Assembly (NCBI RefSeq): GCF_004310285.1
Contig: NZ_SISF01000030.1
Location: 1 to 64,000, forward strand
Reading direction: 5' to 3'
Origin: Agrobacterium cavarae
GTDB taxonomy: Bacteria > Pseudomonadota > Alphaproteobacteria > Rhizobiales > Rhizobiaceae
DNA: 64,000 nucleotides
Shown: one piece after another, positions 56,775-64,000 of the stretch
How the letters are laid out: each line of letters opens with the position of its first letter
Numbering within the stretch: the first letter of the stretch is position 1
Program-made: the position numbers and the translations under genes
Notes under the pieces: model-generated
Database searches by the model: none
What the model saw: the letters and a program-made list of their open reading frames with translations, nothing else
Told to the model about the DNA's origin: nothing

Positions 56775-57698
56775 ATGACCTTTCTCTTCAATTCCGATGC
56801 GCGCCGTGGTGCAATTTTTGCCGATGCCTTCGCGAAGGCCCTGCCCGGTCTACCCTTCAGTATGGATGCAACACAGGTCGATCCGGACGCGGTGCGCTAT
56901 CTCATCACCTGGACGGCGCCAGCCGATCTGGCGCGTTACCGCAATCTCGAAATCCTCTTTTCGATCGGCGCTGGCGTCGATCAGCTCAATCTGGCGGCCA
57001 TTCCCGACCATGTGAAGGTCGTGCGCATGGTCGAGGACGGGACCGTGCGGATGATGCAGGAATATGTGCTGCTTGCCACGCTTGCCTTGCATCGCAATCT
57101 GCCCGCCTATCTCCACCAGCAGCGGCAGGGCATCTGGTCGCCCATGCCGCAAAAGCAGGCGGAGCAACGACGTATCGGCGTTCTTGGGCTCGGCATGCTG
57201 GCCCAGGCGGTTCTCGACCGGCTGAAGCCACTCGGTTTTCCGCTTGCCGGCTGGAGCCGCAGCCCGCGCGACCTCAATGGCGTCACCTGCCATCACGGCG
57301 AGGCCGGACTTCGCGCCATGCTGTCCGCGACCGACATTCTCGTCTGCCTGCTGCCGCTGACGCCGGAAACACGCGGCTTTCTCGACCGCGATCTTTTCGC
57401 CGCACTGCCGCAGGGTGCGGCGCTCGTCCATGTCGGACGCGGGCCGCAACTCGATCAGGCCGCATTGCTCGAAGCGCTCGACAGCGGGCACCTCTCGTCC
57501 GCCATGATCGACGTCACCGATCCGGAGCCGCTGCCGGCAGAGCATGCCTTCTGGACCCATCCGAAGATCATTCTCACCCCGCATATCGCCAGCGTCACCC
57601 AGCCGGAAAGTGCGGCCCAAGCTGTCATCGAAAATATCCGGCTGCATCTGTCCGGCCGCGACCCTATCGGCCTTGTCGACCGCACACGCGGCTATTGA
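56775..57698 (+). CDS. Glyoxylate/hydroxypyruvate reductase A-like dehydrogenase
   Basis: A 307-residue D-2-hydroxyacid dehydrogenase of the GhrA group. The NAD(P) loop is [18 protein letters not shown], and the catalytic Arg, Glu and His are in [22 protein letters not shown] and [13 protein letters not shown]. It starts 12 bases after the deacetylase. Likely reduces glyoxylate, hydroxypyruvate or a related 2-oxo acid. Confidence 0.9.
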   Translation: MTFLFNSDARRGAIFADAFAKALPGLPFSMDATQVDPDAVRYLITWTAPADLARYRNLEILFSIGAGVDQLNLAAIPDHVKVVRMVEDGTVRMMQEYVLLATLALHRNLPAYLHQQRQGIWSPMPQKQAEQRRIGVLGLGMLAQAVLDRLKPLGFPLAGWSRSPRDLNGVTCHHGEAGLRAMLSATDILVCLLPLTPETRGFLDRDLFAALPQGAALVHVGRGPQLDQAALLEALDSGHLSSAMIDVTDPEPLPAEHAFWTHPKIILTPHIASVTQPESAAQAVIENIRLHLSGRDPIGLVDRTRGY

Positions 57699-57723
57699 AC
57701 GGTAACCCCTCGAAAGGAACGCC

Positions 57724-58077
57724 ATGTCTCTTCTCAAAACACTCGATCCGAACCCGACCTCACCCCCACGCGAATCCGGCCCGATGCCGGAGCGGCTGAT
57801 TGCCGGTGCGCCCGCCTTCAAGACCTGGGCCATGGATGAGGCAAAGGACGGTCTTGTTCTTTCCGGCGTCTGGGAAGCGACGCCCGGCGAAACGAAGTCG
57901 ATCAAGGGCGAGGTCTTCGAATTCTGCCACATCCTCTCAGGCGTTGTTGAAATCACGCCCGATGGCGGTGATCCTGTCATCTACAAGGCCGGCGATAGCT
58001 TCGTCATGAAGCCGGGCTTTGTCGGCGTCTGGAAGACGATCGAGACGGTGCGCAAGATCTATGTAGTCGTCAACTGA
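57724..58077 (+). CDS. Cupin domain protein (DUF861/cupin_3 type)
   Basis: A 117-residue small cupin. GVWEATPGETKSIKGEVFEF, CHILSGVVEITPDGG and DSFVMKPGFVGVWKTIETVR fit the cupin_3 (DUF861) pattern, which includes ureidoglycine aminohydrolase-like and other amine-linked proteins. No specific reaction can be assigned. It has AAAGGAA before its start and is part of the same run. Confidence 0.85.
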   Translation: MSLLKTLDPNPTSPPRESGPMPERLIAGAPAFKTWAMDEAKDGLVLSGVWEATPGETKSIKGEVFEFCHILSGVVEITPDGGDPVIYKAGDSFVMKPGFVGVWKTIETVRKIYVVVN

Positions 58078-58241
58078 GGCGGCAGTTTCTCCGCCGGAAT
58101 ATCGCGCGGGTGGCACGGCAAAAGATTTGTCTGCAACCCCCTTCGAAAACGCAAGAAACGTCGGAGGAGCGGGGCTCGCGCAACCATTCGTGCTCGCCAT
58201 TCCCTGTTAGTGTCCTGACGAGACTGAAAGGACCCGCCCTC

Positions 58242-59705
58242 ATGAGCCCGAGCTTCGACCCAGATACGCTTGCCCTGCCGATCGGCCATTTCATCGGCGG
58301 CGCGCTGATCGAAGCAAAAGACGGGCTCGACATGCACCGCCCCTCGGACAGCAAGGCTTATGCACATTGCCCCATCGCCGATGCCGATCTGGTAGACCAC
58401 GCGGTCGAGAACGCCAAGGCGGCGCTGAAATCCAGCAATTGGGGTGGCGTTCGCCCCCGCGAGCGCACCAAGGCGCTTCAGGCCTGGGCAGACCTGATCG
58501 AGGCCGAAGCCGAGACGCTGGCGAAGATCGAGGCGCTGTCCTCGACGCGGCCCGTCAGCCAGCTCGTCCTCGGCGATATCGCCGTAACCGCCGAGCAGAT
58601 CCGTTTCTTTGCCGAATTTGCCGACAAGGAAGGCAGCGATGTCGTTCCAACCGACGACCAGACCTTCGGCATGACAATCAGCGAGCCCTATGGTGTCGTC
58701 GGCGCGATCACGCCTTGGAACTTTCCCATTTCCATGGCCGGATGGAAACTCGGACCGGCTCTTGCCGCCGGCAATGCGGTCGTTATCAAGCCCTCCGAAA
58801 TGACGCCGTTTTCAACCGTCTACATGGCGCAACTGGCGATCAAAGCCGGCATTCCGGAGGGCCTCGTCAATGTTGTTCTCGGCGATGGCCTGACGACCGG
58901 CAATGCGCTGACGGGCCACGCTGATATCGCCAAGGTGAGCTTCACCGGCTCGACGCGCGCGGGCTCGGCCATCATGGGAAACATTGCCCGCACCGGCGTC
59001 AAGCCGATGACGCTGGAGCTGGGCGGCAAGAGCCCGCAGATCGTCTTCGCCGATGCAGATCTCGACAAGGCCGCCGCTGCGATTGCCGGCAGCGTCATCT
59101 TCAATGCCGGCCAGGCCTGTGTCGCTGGCACGCGGCTGATCGTTGAGAAATGCATCGCCGACCAACTCATTGCCTCGATCATCCTCCGCATGCAAGCCGC
59201 GCGTCCCGGCCCCACCTGGGACGCGGCCACACAGTATTCCCCGATCATTTCCGAGGGCCAACGCGGCCGTATCGCCAGCATCGTTGACGCAGCGAAAGCG
59301 GCCGGTGGCGAATGCCTCACGGGCGGCGACGACATGGAAGGCGCGGGCTATTTCTACGCGCCGACACTGATCGCTGGGGTAACCCAGGATAATCCGGCCA
59401 TTGTTGAGGAAATCTTCGGACCCGTTCTGACCGTCCAGACCTTCGAGACGGAAGAGGAAGCGCTCGCTCTTTCGACCCACCCGGTCTACGGGCTTGCGTC
59501 CGGTCTTTTCACCTCCGACCTCTCCCGTACCCTGCGCTTTGCCCGCGCATTGGAGGCTGGCACGGTTTGGGTCAATCGCTACAGCCGCTCGCGCGACCAC
59601 ATCCTTCCCACTGGCGGCTACAAGCGTTCCGGCATCGGTAAGGACCTCGGCCGCGAGGCCTATGAGGCCAATCGCAAGACGAAAAGCGTCTTGATCAGTC
59701 TTTGA
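58242..59705 (+). CDS. NAD(P)-dependent aldehyde dehydrogenase
   Basis: A 487-residue ALDH. The N-terminal IGHFIGGALIEAKDG, the cofactor segment PWNFPISMAGWKLGPALAAG, the general-base Glu in TLELGGKSPQ and the catalytic Cys in NAGQACVAGTRL are all present. Substrate unknown. The start at 58242 follows AAAGGA; the longer frame from 58110 runs through non-coding sequence. It is 164 bases after the cupin, so an internal promoter is possible. Confidence 0.92.
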   Translation: MSPSFDPDTLALPIGHFIGGALIEAKDGLDMHRPSDSKAYAHCPIADADLVDHAVENAKAALKSSNWGGVRPRERTKALQAWADLIEAEAETLAKIEALSSTRPVSQLVLGDIAVTAEQIRFFAEFADKEGSDVVPTDDQTFGMTISEPYGVVGAITPWNFPISMAGWKLGPALAAGNAVVIKPSEMTPFSTVYMAQLAIKAGIPEGLVNVVLGDGLTTGNALTGHADIAKVSFTGSTRAGSAIMGNIARTGVKPMTLELGGKSPQIVFADADLDKAAAAIAGSVIFNAGQACVAGTRLIVEKCIADQLIASIILRMQAARPGPTWDAATQYSPIISEGQRGRIASIVDAAKAAGGECLTGGDDMEGAGYFYAPTLIAGVTQDNPAIVEEIFGPVLTVQTFETEEEALALSTHPVYGLASGLFTSDLSRTLRFARALEAGTVWVNRYSRSRDHILPTGGYKRSGIGKDLGREAYEANRKTKSVLISL

Positions 59706-59715
59706 GGATAAGCAG

Positions 59716-60765
59716 ATGAAAACCCACGAGATTGCCTTGATCCCTGGCGACGGCATCGGCAGCGATGTCACCGACGCCGCCTGGAGCGTGCTTCAGAAGG
59801 CGGCCGCACAGTCCGGCTGCGCGCTTTCCGGCACAGAATTCCCCTGGTCCTGCGCCTTCTATAAAGAAACCGGCAGGATGATGCCGGAAGACGGGATCGA
59901 GACGCTACGCAGCTTCGACGCCATTCTTCTCGGCGCCGTCGGGTGGCCGGCGGAGGTGCCGGATGCCGTTTCGCTACACGGACTGCTGCTGCCCATCCGC
60001 AAGGCCTTCGTGCAATATGCCAATATCCGACCGCACCGGTTGCTGCCCGGTGTGCAGGGCCCGCTGAAGGCGGAAGGCTTCGACATTCTCTGCATTCGCG
60101 AGAATACCGAGGGCGAATATTCGGGCGCCGGAGGGCGCGTCCATCAGGGGCTCGACAATGAAGTCGCCGTGGAAACCTCGATCTTCACCCGCAAGGGCGT
60201 CGAACGCATCATCCGCTTTGGCTTCGAACAGGCACGCGCGCGCCGCGGCAAGCTTGCTTCGGTCACCAAATCCAATGCGCAGAAATATTCCATGGTCTTC
60301 TGGGACGAGATCACCAAGGCACTCGCAGCCGAATATCCCGACGTCGAGGTCACGAGCTACCATGTCGATGCGCTTGCCGCGCGCATGGTGATGGCGCCGG
60401 AAAGCCTCGACGTTATCGTCGCATCTAACCTCTTCGGCGATATCCTCACCGATCTTGGTGCCGCCATTCAGGGCGGGCTCGGCTTTGCCGCCTCCGCCAA
60501 TATCAACCCGGACCGCTCCGCCCCATCCATGTTCGAGCCCGTCCATGGCTCAGCCCCGGACATTGCCGGCAAGGGAATCGCAAACCCCATGGCCACGATC
60601 TGGTCCGGCGCGATGATGCTTGATCATCTGGGCGAAAAGGACGCCGCCGCCCGCGTGATGGCGGCGCTTTCCGCTGTCACCGCAAAGGGCATCGGCACGG
60701 TTGCGGGCAAGGACTCGACCGACACGATTACCGCTGCGGTCATCGCAGCACTCACCTCTGAATAG
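59716..60765 (+). CDS. Isocitrate/isopropylmalate-family dehydrogenase (tartrate/D-malate type)
   Basis: A 349-residue beta-decarboxylating NAD-dependent dehydrogenase. IALIPGDGIGSDVTDAAW, CIRENTEGEYSGAGGR, and VASNLFGDILTDLGAAIQGG with EPVHGSAPDIAGKGIANP are diagnostic. The absence of leucine genes and its place among catabolic genes favour a tartrate or D-malate dehydrogenase (TtuC/DmlA) over LeuB. It starts 10 bases after the ALDH gene. Confidence 0.88.
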   Translation: MKTHEIALIPGDGIGSDVTDAAWSVLQKAAAQSGCALSGTEFPWSCAFYKETGRMMPEDGIETLRSFDAILLGAVGWPAEVPDAVSLHGLLLPIRKAFVQYANIRPHRLLPGVQGPLKAEGFDILCIRENTEGEYSGAGGRVHQGLDNEVAVETSIFTRKGVERIIRFGFEQARARRGKLASVTKSNAQKYSMVFWDEITKALAAEYPDVEVTSYHVDALAARMVMAPESLDVIVASNLFGDILTDLGAAIQGGLGFAASANINPDRSAPSMFEPVHGSAPDIAGKGIANPMATIWSGAMMLDHLGEKDAAARVMAALSAVTAKGIGTVAGKDSTDTITAAVIAALTSE

Positions 60766-60774
60766 GACAAAGCA

Positions 60775-62232
60775 ATGCTGAACCTCAAGGACCCGAGCCT
60801 TCTCCGCCAGGCCGGCCTCATCAACGGCGAATGGACTGCCGCCTGCTCGGGCAAGACCATCAATGTCATCGATCCGGCAACGCAGGGCACCATCGGCACC
60901 GTACCGGACATGGGCGGCGAGGAAACCCGTGCAGCCATCGTCGCGGCAGAGGCCGCCTTCAAGACCTGGAAGGCAAAGACGAATGCCGAGCGCGCGCTGA
61001 TCATCGAAAAGTGGTTCGATCTGATGATCGAAAACCTCGAGGATCTGGCGCTGATCCTGACCTCCGAACAAGGCAAGCCATTGGACGAGGCGCGCGGTGA
61101 AATCCGCTATGGCGCCTCCTTCGTCAAATGGTTTGCCGAGGAAGCCCGCCGCATCAACGGCCACACGATCCCGGCGCCGTCGCGCGACCGCCGCATCATC
61201 GTCTTGAAGGAGGCGGTCGGCGTCTGCGGCATCATTACGCCCTGGAACTTCCCCAATGCGATGATCACCCGCAAAGTGGCACCGGCGCTCGCCGCAGGCT
61301 GCACGGTCGTCATCAAGCCCTCCGAATTCACCCCCTATTCGGCGCTGGCGCTCGGCGTGCTCGCCGAACGCGCTGGCATTCCGGCAGGCGTGATCAATAT
61401 CGTCACCGGAATGCCCACCAAGATCGGCAACGAATTGATGGCCAGCGAGACGGTGCGCAAGATTTCCTTCACCGGTTCGACCCGCGTCGGCTCGCTGCTG
61501 ATGCGCGGGGCGGCCGACAGCGTCAAGCGGCTTAGCCTCGAGCTTGGCGGCAATGCACCCTTTATCGTCTTCGACGATGCCGATCTCGACCTTGCCATTG
61601 AAGGCGCGCTTGCGTCCAAATTCCGCAATGGCGGCCAAACCTGCGTCTGCGCCAACCGCATTCTCGTGCAGTCGGGCGTCTACGACGCCTTCGCTGCCAA
61701 GCTGAAGGCCCGCGTCGATGCGATGAAGGTGGGTCCGGGAACAGAAGCCGGCGTCTCTATCGGGCCGATGATCAATGCCGCCGCCATCGACAAGATTAAA
61801 CGCCATGTCGCGGACGCGCTTTCAAAGGGTGCAAAGATCATCACCGAAACGCCTGCCATGCCGAACGGCGGCCAGTATACGGCCCCGCTCGTGCTCACGG
61901 GCGCGACGACCGACATGGAACTCGCAACCGAAGAGACCTTCGGACCCGTCGCGCCGCTCTTCCGCTTCGAGACGGAGGAAGAGGCGATCGCGATTGCCAA
62001 CGGCACGCCCTTCGGTCTTGCCTCCTATTTCTACACCGAAAGCATGAAGCGCGCCTGGCGCGTCGGTGAAGCGCTGGAATTCGGCATGGTGGCGCTGAAC
62101 ACCGGCCTCATCTCCATGGAAGTTGCCCCCTTTGGCGGCGTCAAGCAATCCGGCCTCGGCCGCGAGGGCGCGCAAGTGGGCATCGAGGAATATCTGGAAA
62201 CCAAGAGTTTCCATATGGGCGGGCTTGTGTAA
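60775..62232 (+). CDS. gabD: NAD(P)-dependent succinate-semialdehyde dehydrogenase
   Basis: A 485-residue ALDH of the GabD group. INGEWTAACSGKTINVIDPA, TPWNFPNAMITRKVAPALAAG, ELGGNAPFIVFDDADLD and the catalytic Cys in NGGQTCVCANR match, and the second Cys two residues after the catalytic one is typical of GabD. It would feed succinate from a four-carbon semialdehyde (for example from GABA) into the TCA cycle. Last gene of the plus-strand run. Confidence 0.9.
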   Translation: MLNLKDPSLLRQAGLINGEWTAACSGKTINVIDPATQGTIGTVPDMGGEETRAAIVAAEAAFKTWKAKTNAERALIIEKWFDLMIENLEDLALILTSEQGKPLDEARGEIRYGASFVKWFAEEARRINGHTIPAPSRDRRIIVLKEAVGVCGIITPWNFPNAMITRKVAPALAAGCTVVIKPSEFTPYSALALGVLAERAGIPAGVINIVTGMPTKIGNELMASETVRKISFTGSTRVGSLLMRGAADSVKRLSLELGGNAPFIVFDDADLDLAIEGALASKFRNGGQTCVCANRILVQSGVYDAFAAKLKARVDAMKVGPGTEAGVSIGPMINAAAIDKIKRHVADALSKGAKIITETPAMPNGGQYTAPLVLTGATTDMELATEETFGPVAPLFRFETEEEAIAIANGTPFGLASYFYTESMKRAWRVGEALEFGMVALNTGLISMEVAPFGGVKQSGLGREGAQVGIEEYLETKSFHMGGLV

Positions 62233-62241
62233 GGAAAGACT

Positions 62242-62270
62242 GGGGCAGTCGGTAGGCTGCCCCTTTTTAT
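62242..62270 (+). terminator. Rho-independent terminator after gabD
   Basis: GGGGCAG (62242-62248), loop TCGGTAGG, CTGCCCC (62257-62263), then TTTTTATTT. The seven-pair stem is perfect. Confidence 0.85.
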
Positions 62271-62322
62271 TTGACTACGGCAAGCACGGTCGCGAAGGCG
62301 TATACCAAATCTCTCTGTCACG

Positions 62323-62422
62323 CCGGGCTTGACCCGGTCTCCAATGTGCGATTGTCCGTCGCGTTGCAGGCTGTCTATAAGCCGAAGAACTCGAGACCTT
62401 TTCAGCCCGCAGATGCGGGCTG
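62323..62422. repeat. Palindromic intergenic repeat-like sequence
   Basis: Two hairpins in the gap between convergent genes: CCGGG-CTTGA-CCCGG (62323-62337) and CAGCCCGC-AGAT-GCGGGCTG (62403-62422). The phrase GTCACGCCGGGCTTGACCCG resembles short intergenic repeats spread through alphaproteobacterial genomes, but no second copy is visible in this window. Confidence 0.45.
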
Positions 62423-62477
62423 ACGACATCCTGGCTGGAGGCCGGATGACGGGAAGCGGGGATGCCCCGCCGATCGC

Positions 62478-63752
62478 TCACTGAAACCTGTCGAGCATCT
62501 TGTAATACTGCCCCACCAGCGGCAGGAACCAGGGTTTGCCGAAATGGCCGGGGACGGCGGGCCACGGGTAGTCGCGCATTGGGTTGCGGTCCGCCTTGCC
62601 AAGAATGGCGTCGGCCACCATCATGCCGACATGGGTGGAAAGCTGAGCACCGTGGCCGGAATAGCCCATGGCATACCAGAGACCGTCATGGAAGCCGGCG
62701 CGCGGGTAGCGGTCGGCCGTCATGTCGACGAGGCCACCCCAGCAGTAGTCGATCTCGACGCCCTTCAACTGCGGAAAGATGCGCTCCATGCTCTCGCGCA
62801 GGATCGCGCCGCTTTTCTCGTCCGAGCGCTGGTCCGAGGTCGCGGAGAAGCGTGCGCGTCCGCCAAAGATCAGGCGGTTGTCGGGTGCCAACCGCCAGTA
62901 ATTGCCGATATTCATCGTGTTCACGCAGGTGCGGTTGCCGGGCATGACGGCGGCAACTTCAGTGTCCGTCAGCGGTCGCGTGGCAATCAGGAAGCTGCCG
63001 ACGGCAATGATGCGGCGGCGGAACCAGGTGAAGTTCTGCGTCGTGTAAGCACCGGTCGCCATGACGACATTGGCAGCGGTGACGCTACCGTGCGACGTTT
63101 GCAGCGCATGTATCCCATTCGTCTCGCGATGTTCGGTAACGGTCGTGCCTTCAAAGATCGTTGCGCCGTGGCGCGCAGCGGCCGTCGCCAATCCTGCGAC
63201 ATAGCGGCCCATATGCATCATGGCGCTCTTCTTCGACAGCATCGCGCCATAAAAGGGGGAGCCGACTTCTTTCCTCAGCTCCGCCGGCGACAGCAGCGCG
63301 GTGTCCGGATCGCATTCCTTGTTCAGCGACTCGAAATTGCGGGCAATGGCCTCGAAATGCTTGGGCTTGGAGGCGAGCTTCAGCTTGCCGGAGCGGCGGA
63401 AATTGCAGTCGATGCCCTCTTCGGCGATGAGCGCCTCGATGGTATCGATGGAATCGTCCAGCGCATGATAGAGCGCGATGGCGCGCTCTTTGCCGAGTTC
63501 CGCCTTGGCACCGAGGTAGCTATGTGCGAGCCCGTTGTTCAGATGCCCGCCATTGCGGCCGGACGCACCGAAACCGATGCGTTCCGCCTCCAGCACGACG
63601 ACCCTAGCCCCCGCGCGTGCCAGCTGCCGCGCGGCTGCGAGCCCCGTAAAGCCCGCGCCGATGACGGCAACATCGTAATGTCCGCTGACCGGGCCCTGAA
63701 CCGCACCGGTGAAGACCGGCGCCGTGTCATGCCAATAGGAGACGAATTTCAT
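62478..63752 (-). CDS. FAD-dependent amine oxidoreductase (PuuB/DadA-like)
   Basis: A 424-residue flavoprotein of the DAO family. The FAD-binding Rossmann motif is VAVIGAGFTGLAAARQLARAG, followed by GFGASGRNGGHLNNGL, which is typical of gamma-glutamylputrescine oxidase and related enzymes. WGGLVDMTADRYPR and the C-terminal GYSGHGAQLSTHVGMMVAD complete the fold. The start at 63752 (MKFVSYWHDTAPVF) has AAGG just upstream. Likely oxidises an amine or N-substituted amino acid to an aldehyde for the nearby ALDHs; the substrate is inferred. Confidence 0.88.
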   Translation of the reverse strand: MKFVSYWHDTAPVFTGAVQGPVSGHYDVAVIGAGFTGLAAARQLARAGARVVVLEAERIGFGASGRNGGHLNNGLAHSYLGAKAELGKERAIALYHALDDSIDTIEALIAEEGIDCNFRRSGKLKLASKPKHFEAIARNFESLNKECDPDTALLSPAELRKEVGSPFYGAMLSKKSAMMHMGRYVAGLATAAARHGATIFEGTTVTEHRETNGIHALQTSHGSVTAANVVMATGAYTTQNFTWFRRRIIAVGSFLIATRPLTDTEVAAVMPGNRTCVNTMNIGNYWRLAPDNRLIFGGRARFSATSDQRSDEKSGAILRESMERIFPQLKGVEIDYCWGGLVDMTADRYPRAGFHDGLWYAMGYSGHGAQLSTHVGMMVADAILGKADRNPMRDYPWPAVPGHFGKPWFLPLVGQYYKMLDRFQ

Positions 63753-63794
63753 CGGCCTTGCCTCTGCTTGCATTGATCTGCGGCTTAAGCCTGG

Positions 63795-64000
63795 TCAGAG
63801 ACCCACAACACCGGGAAGACCGGAAATGTCGGCGATTTCGGTATAGCCGTAATAGGGGTTGGCCGGCTCGTGGCCGCGATTGACCCAGACCTTGTTCTTG
63901 ATGCCGAGATCGTGCGCCGACATCAGGTCATAGCGGAAGGAAGAGGAGACGTGCAGCATGTCTTCCGGGCCGCAACCAAGCATGTCGAACATGTATTCGA
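63795..64000 (-). CDS. Haloacid dehalogenase type II, C-terminal part (cut by window end)
   Basis: The last 67 or so residues of a HAD-superfamily L-2-haloacid dehalogenase-like protein. MLHVSSSFRYDLMSAHDLG carries the conserved Ser-x-x-x-D type motif IV region, and NKVWVNRGHEPANPYYGYTEI is usual near the C-terminus of this subgroup. The frame is still open at position 64000, so the N-terminus lies beyond the window. It is upstream of the FAD enzyme in the same direction, 42 bases away. Confidence 0.85.
   Translation of the reverse strand, partial: EYMFDMLGCGPEDMLHVSSSFRYDLMSAHDLGIKNKVWVNRGHEPANPYYGYTEIADISGLPGVVGL

Overview
The window is typical chromosomal DNA of a Rhizobiaceae alphaproteobacterium of the Agrobacterium/Rhizobium group. 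It is GC-rich and densely coding, with many overlapping ATGA or TGATG gene junctions. Gene blocks familiar from rhizobia are present (ppk-ppx, hdaA next to purMN, SDR-uvrC-pgsA-moaD-moaE, hisC-tyrC), together with two copies of a two-palindrome intergenic element that matches the rhizobial RIME family. I cannot name the species from sequence alone. No CRISPR array, rRNA operon, intact prophage or transposase was seen.

Layout. 1-3121: the 5' part of katG on the minus strand, and a polar amino-acid ABC transporter in which a terminator-like hairpin separates the binding-protein gene from the membrane and ATPase genes. 3382-8420: a TetR regulator with a perfect palindromic operator candidate, followed by an RND efflux pump (adaptor and pump, no outer-membrane channel). 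8450-13174: a ChaC-like cyclotransferase, a DUF2125 protein, a polytopic membrane protein and a convergent, translationally coupled set of three related membrane-anchored proteins that I cannot name. 13288-18270: tyrC-hisC, a methyltransferase, gloB, a DUF985 cupin and a DUF3108 protein. 18521-23565: rpmB, a queuosine-precursor transporter whose start codon lies in a preQ1-I-like pseudoknot, a FUSC-type protein whose 5' end runs into a RIME element, aspS, a small ORF and rnd. 23742-26363: a membrane-bound class III cyclase, the second RIME copy and a secreted phytase-like esterase.

26424-34044 carries polyphosphate metabolism (ppk, ppx), the replication regulator hdaA, an AI-2E family permease, and purM-purN. 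34114-36704 has a PhyH-type dioxygenase, a divergent AraC regulator broken by one amber codon, and a Nudix hydrolase. 36715-43010 has a molybdopterin oxidoreductase, rlmJ, a lysylphosphatidylglycerol synthase-like membrane protein, a T2 ribonuclease, a glutathione S-transferase and an Omp25-like outer-membrane protein. 43380-47595 is the SDR-uvrC-pgsA-moaD-moaE run. 47689-50044 is a Zn/Cd P-type ATPase behind a promoter with the 19-bp spacer and central dyad expected of MerR-family control. 50217-53685 has a DMT exporter and the arginine catabolic pair arginase/ornithine cyclodeaminase with a divergent Lrp regulator.

The last 10 kb begins with tRNA-Gln(CTG) followed by what looks like the N-terminal remnant of a tyrosine recombinase. 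It continues with a GNAT protein and a tight six-gene catabolic run (M20 deacetylase, hydroxyacid dehydrogenase, cupin, two aldehyde dehydrogenases, a tartrate/isopropylmalate-type dehydrogenase), convergent with an FAD amine oxidase and a type II haloacid dehalogenase cut by the window end. The most interesting items are the preQ1-I-like pseudoknot at 18977-19007, the three-paralogue membrane-anchored cluster at 11450-13174, the amber-interrupted AraC gene, and the tRNA-Gln/integrase scar beside the catabolic cluster.
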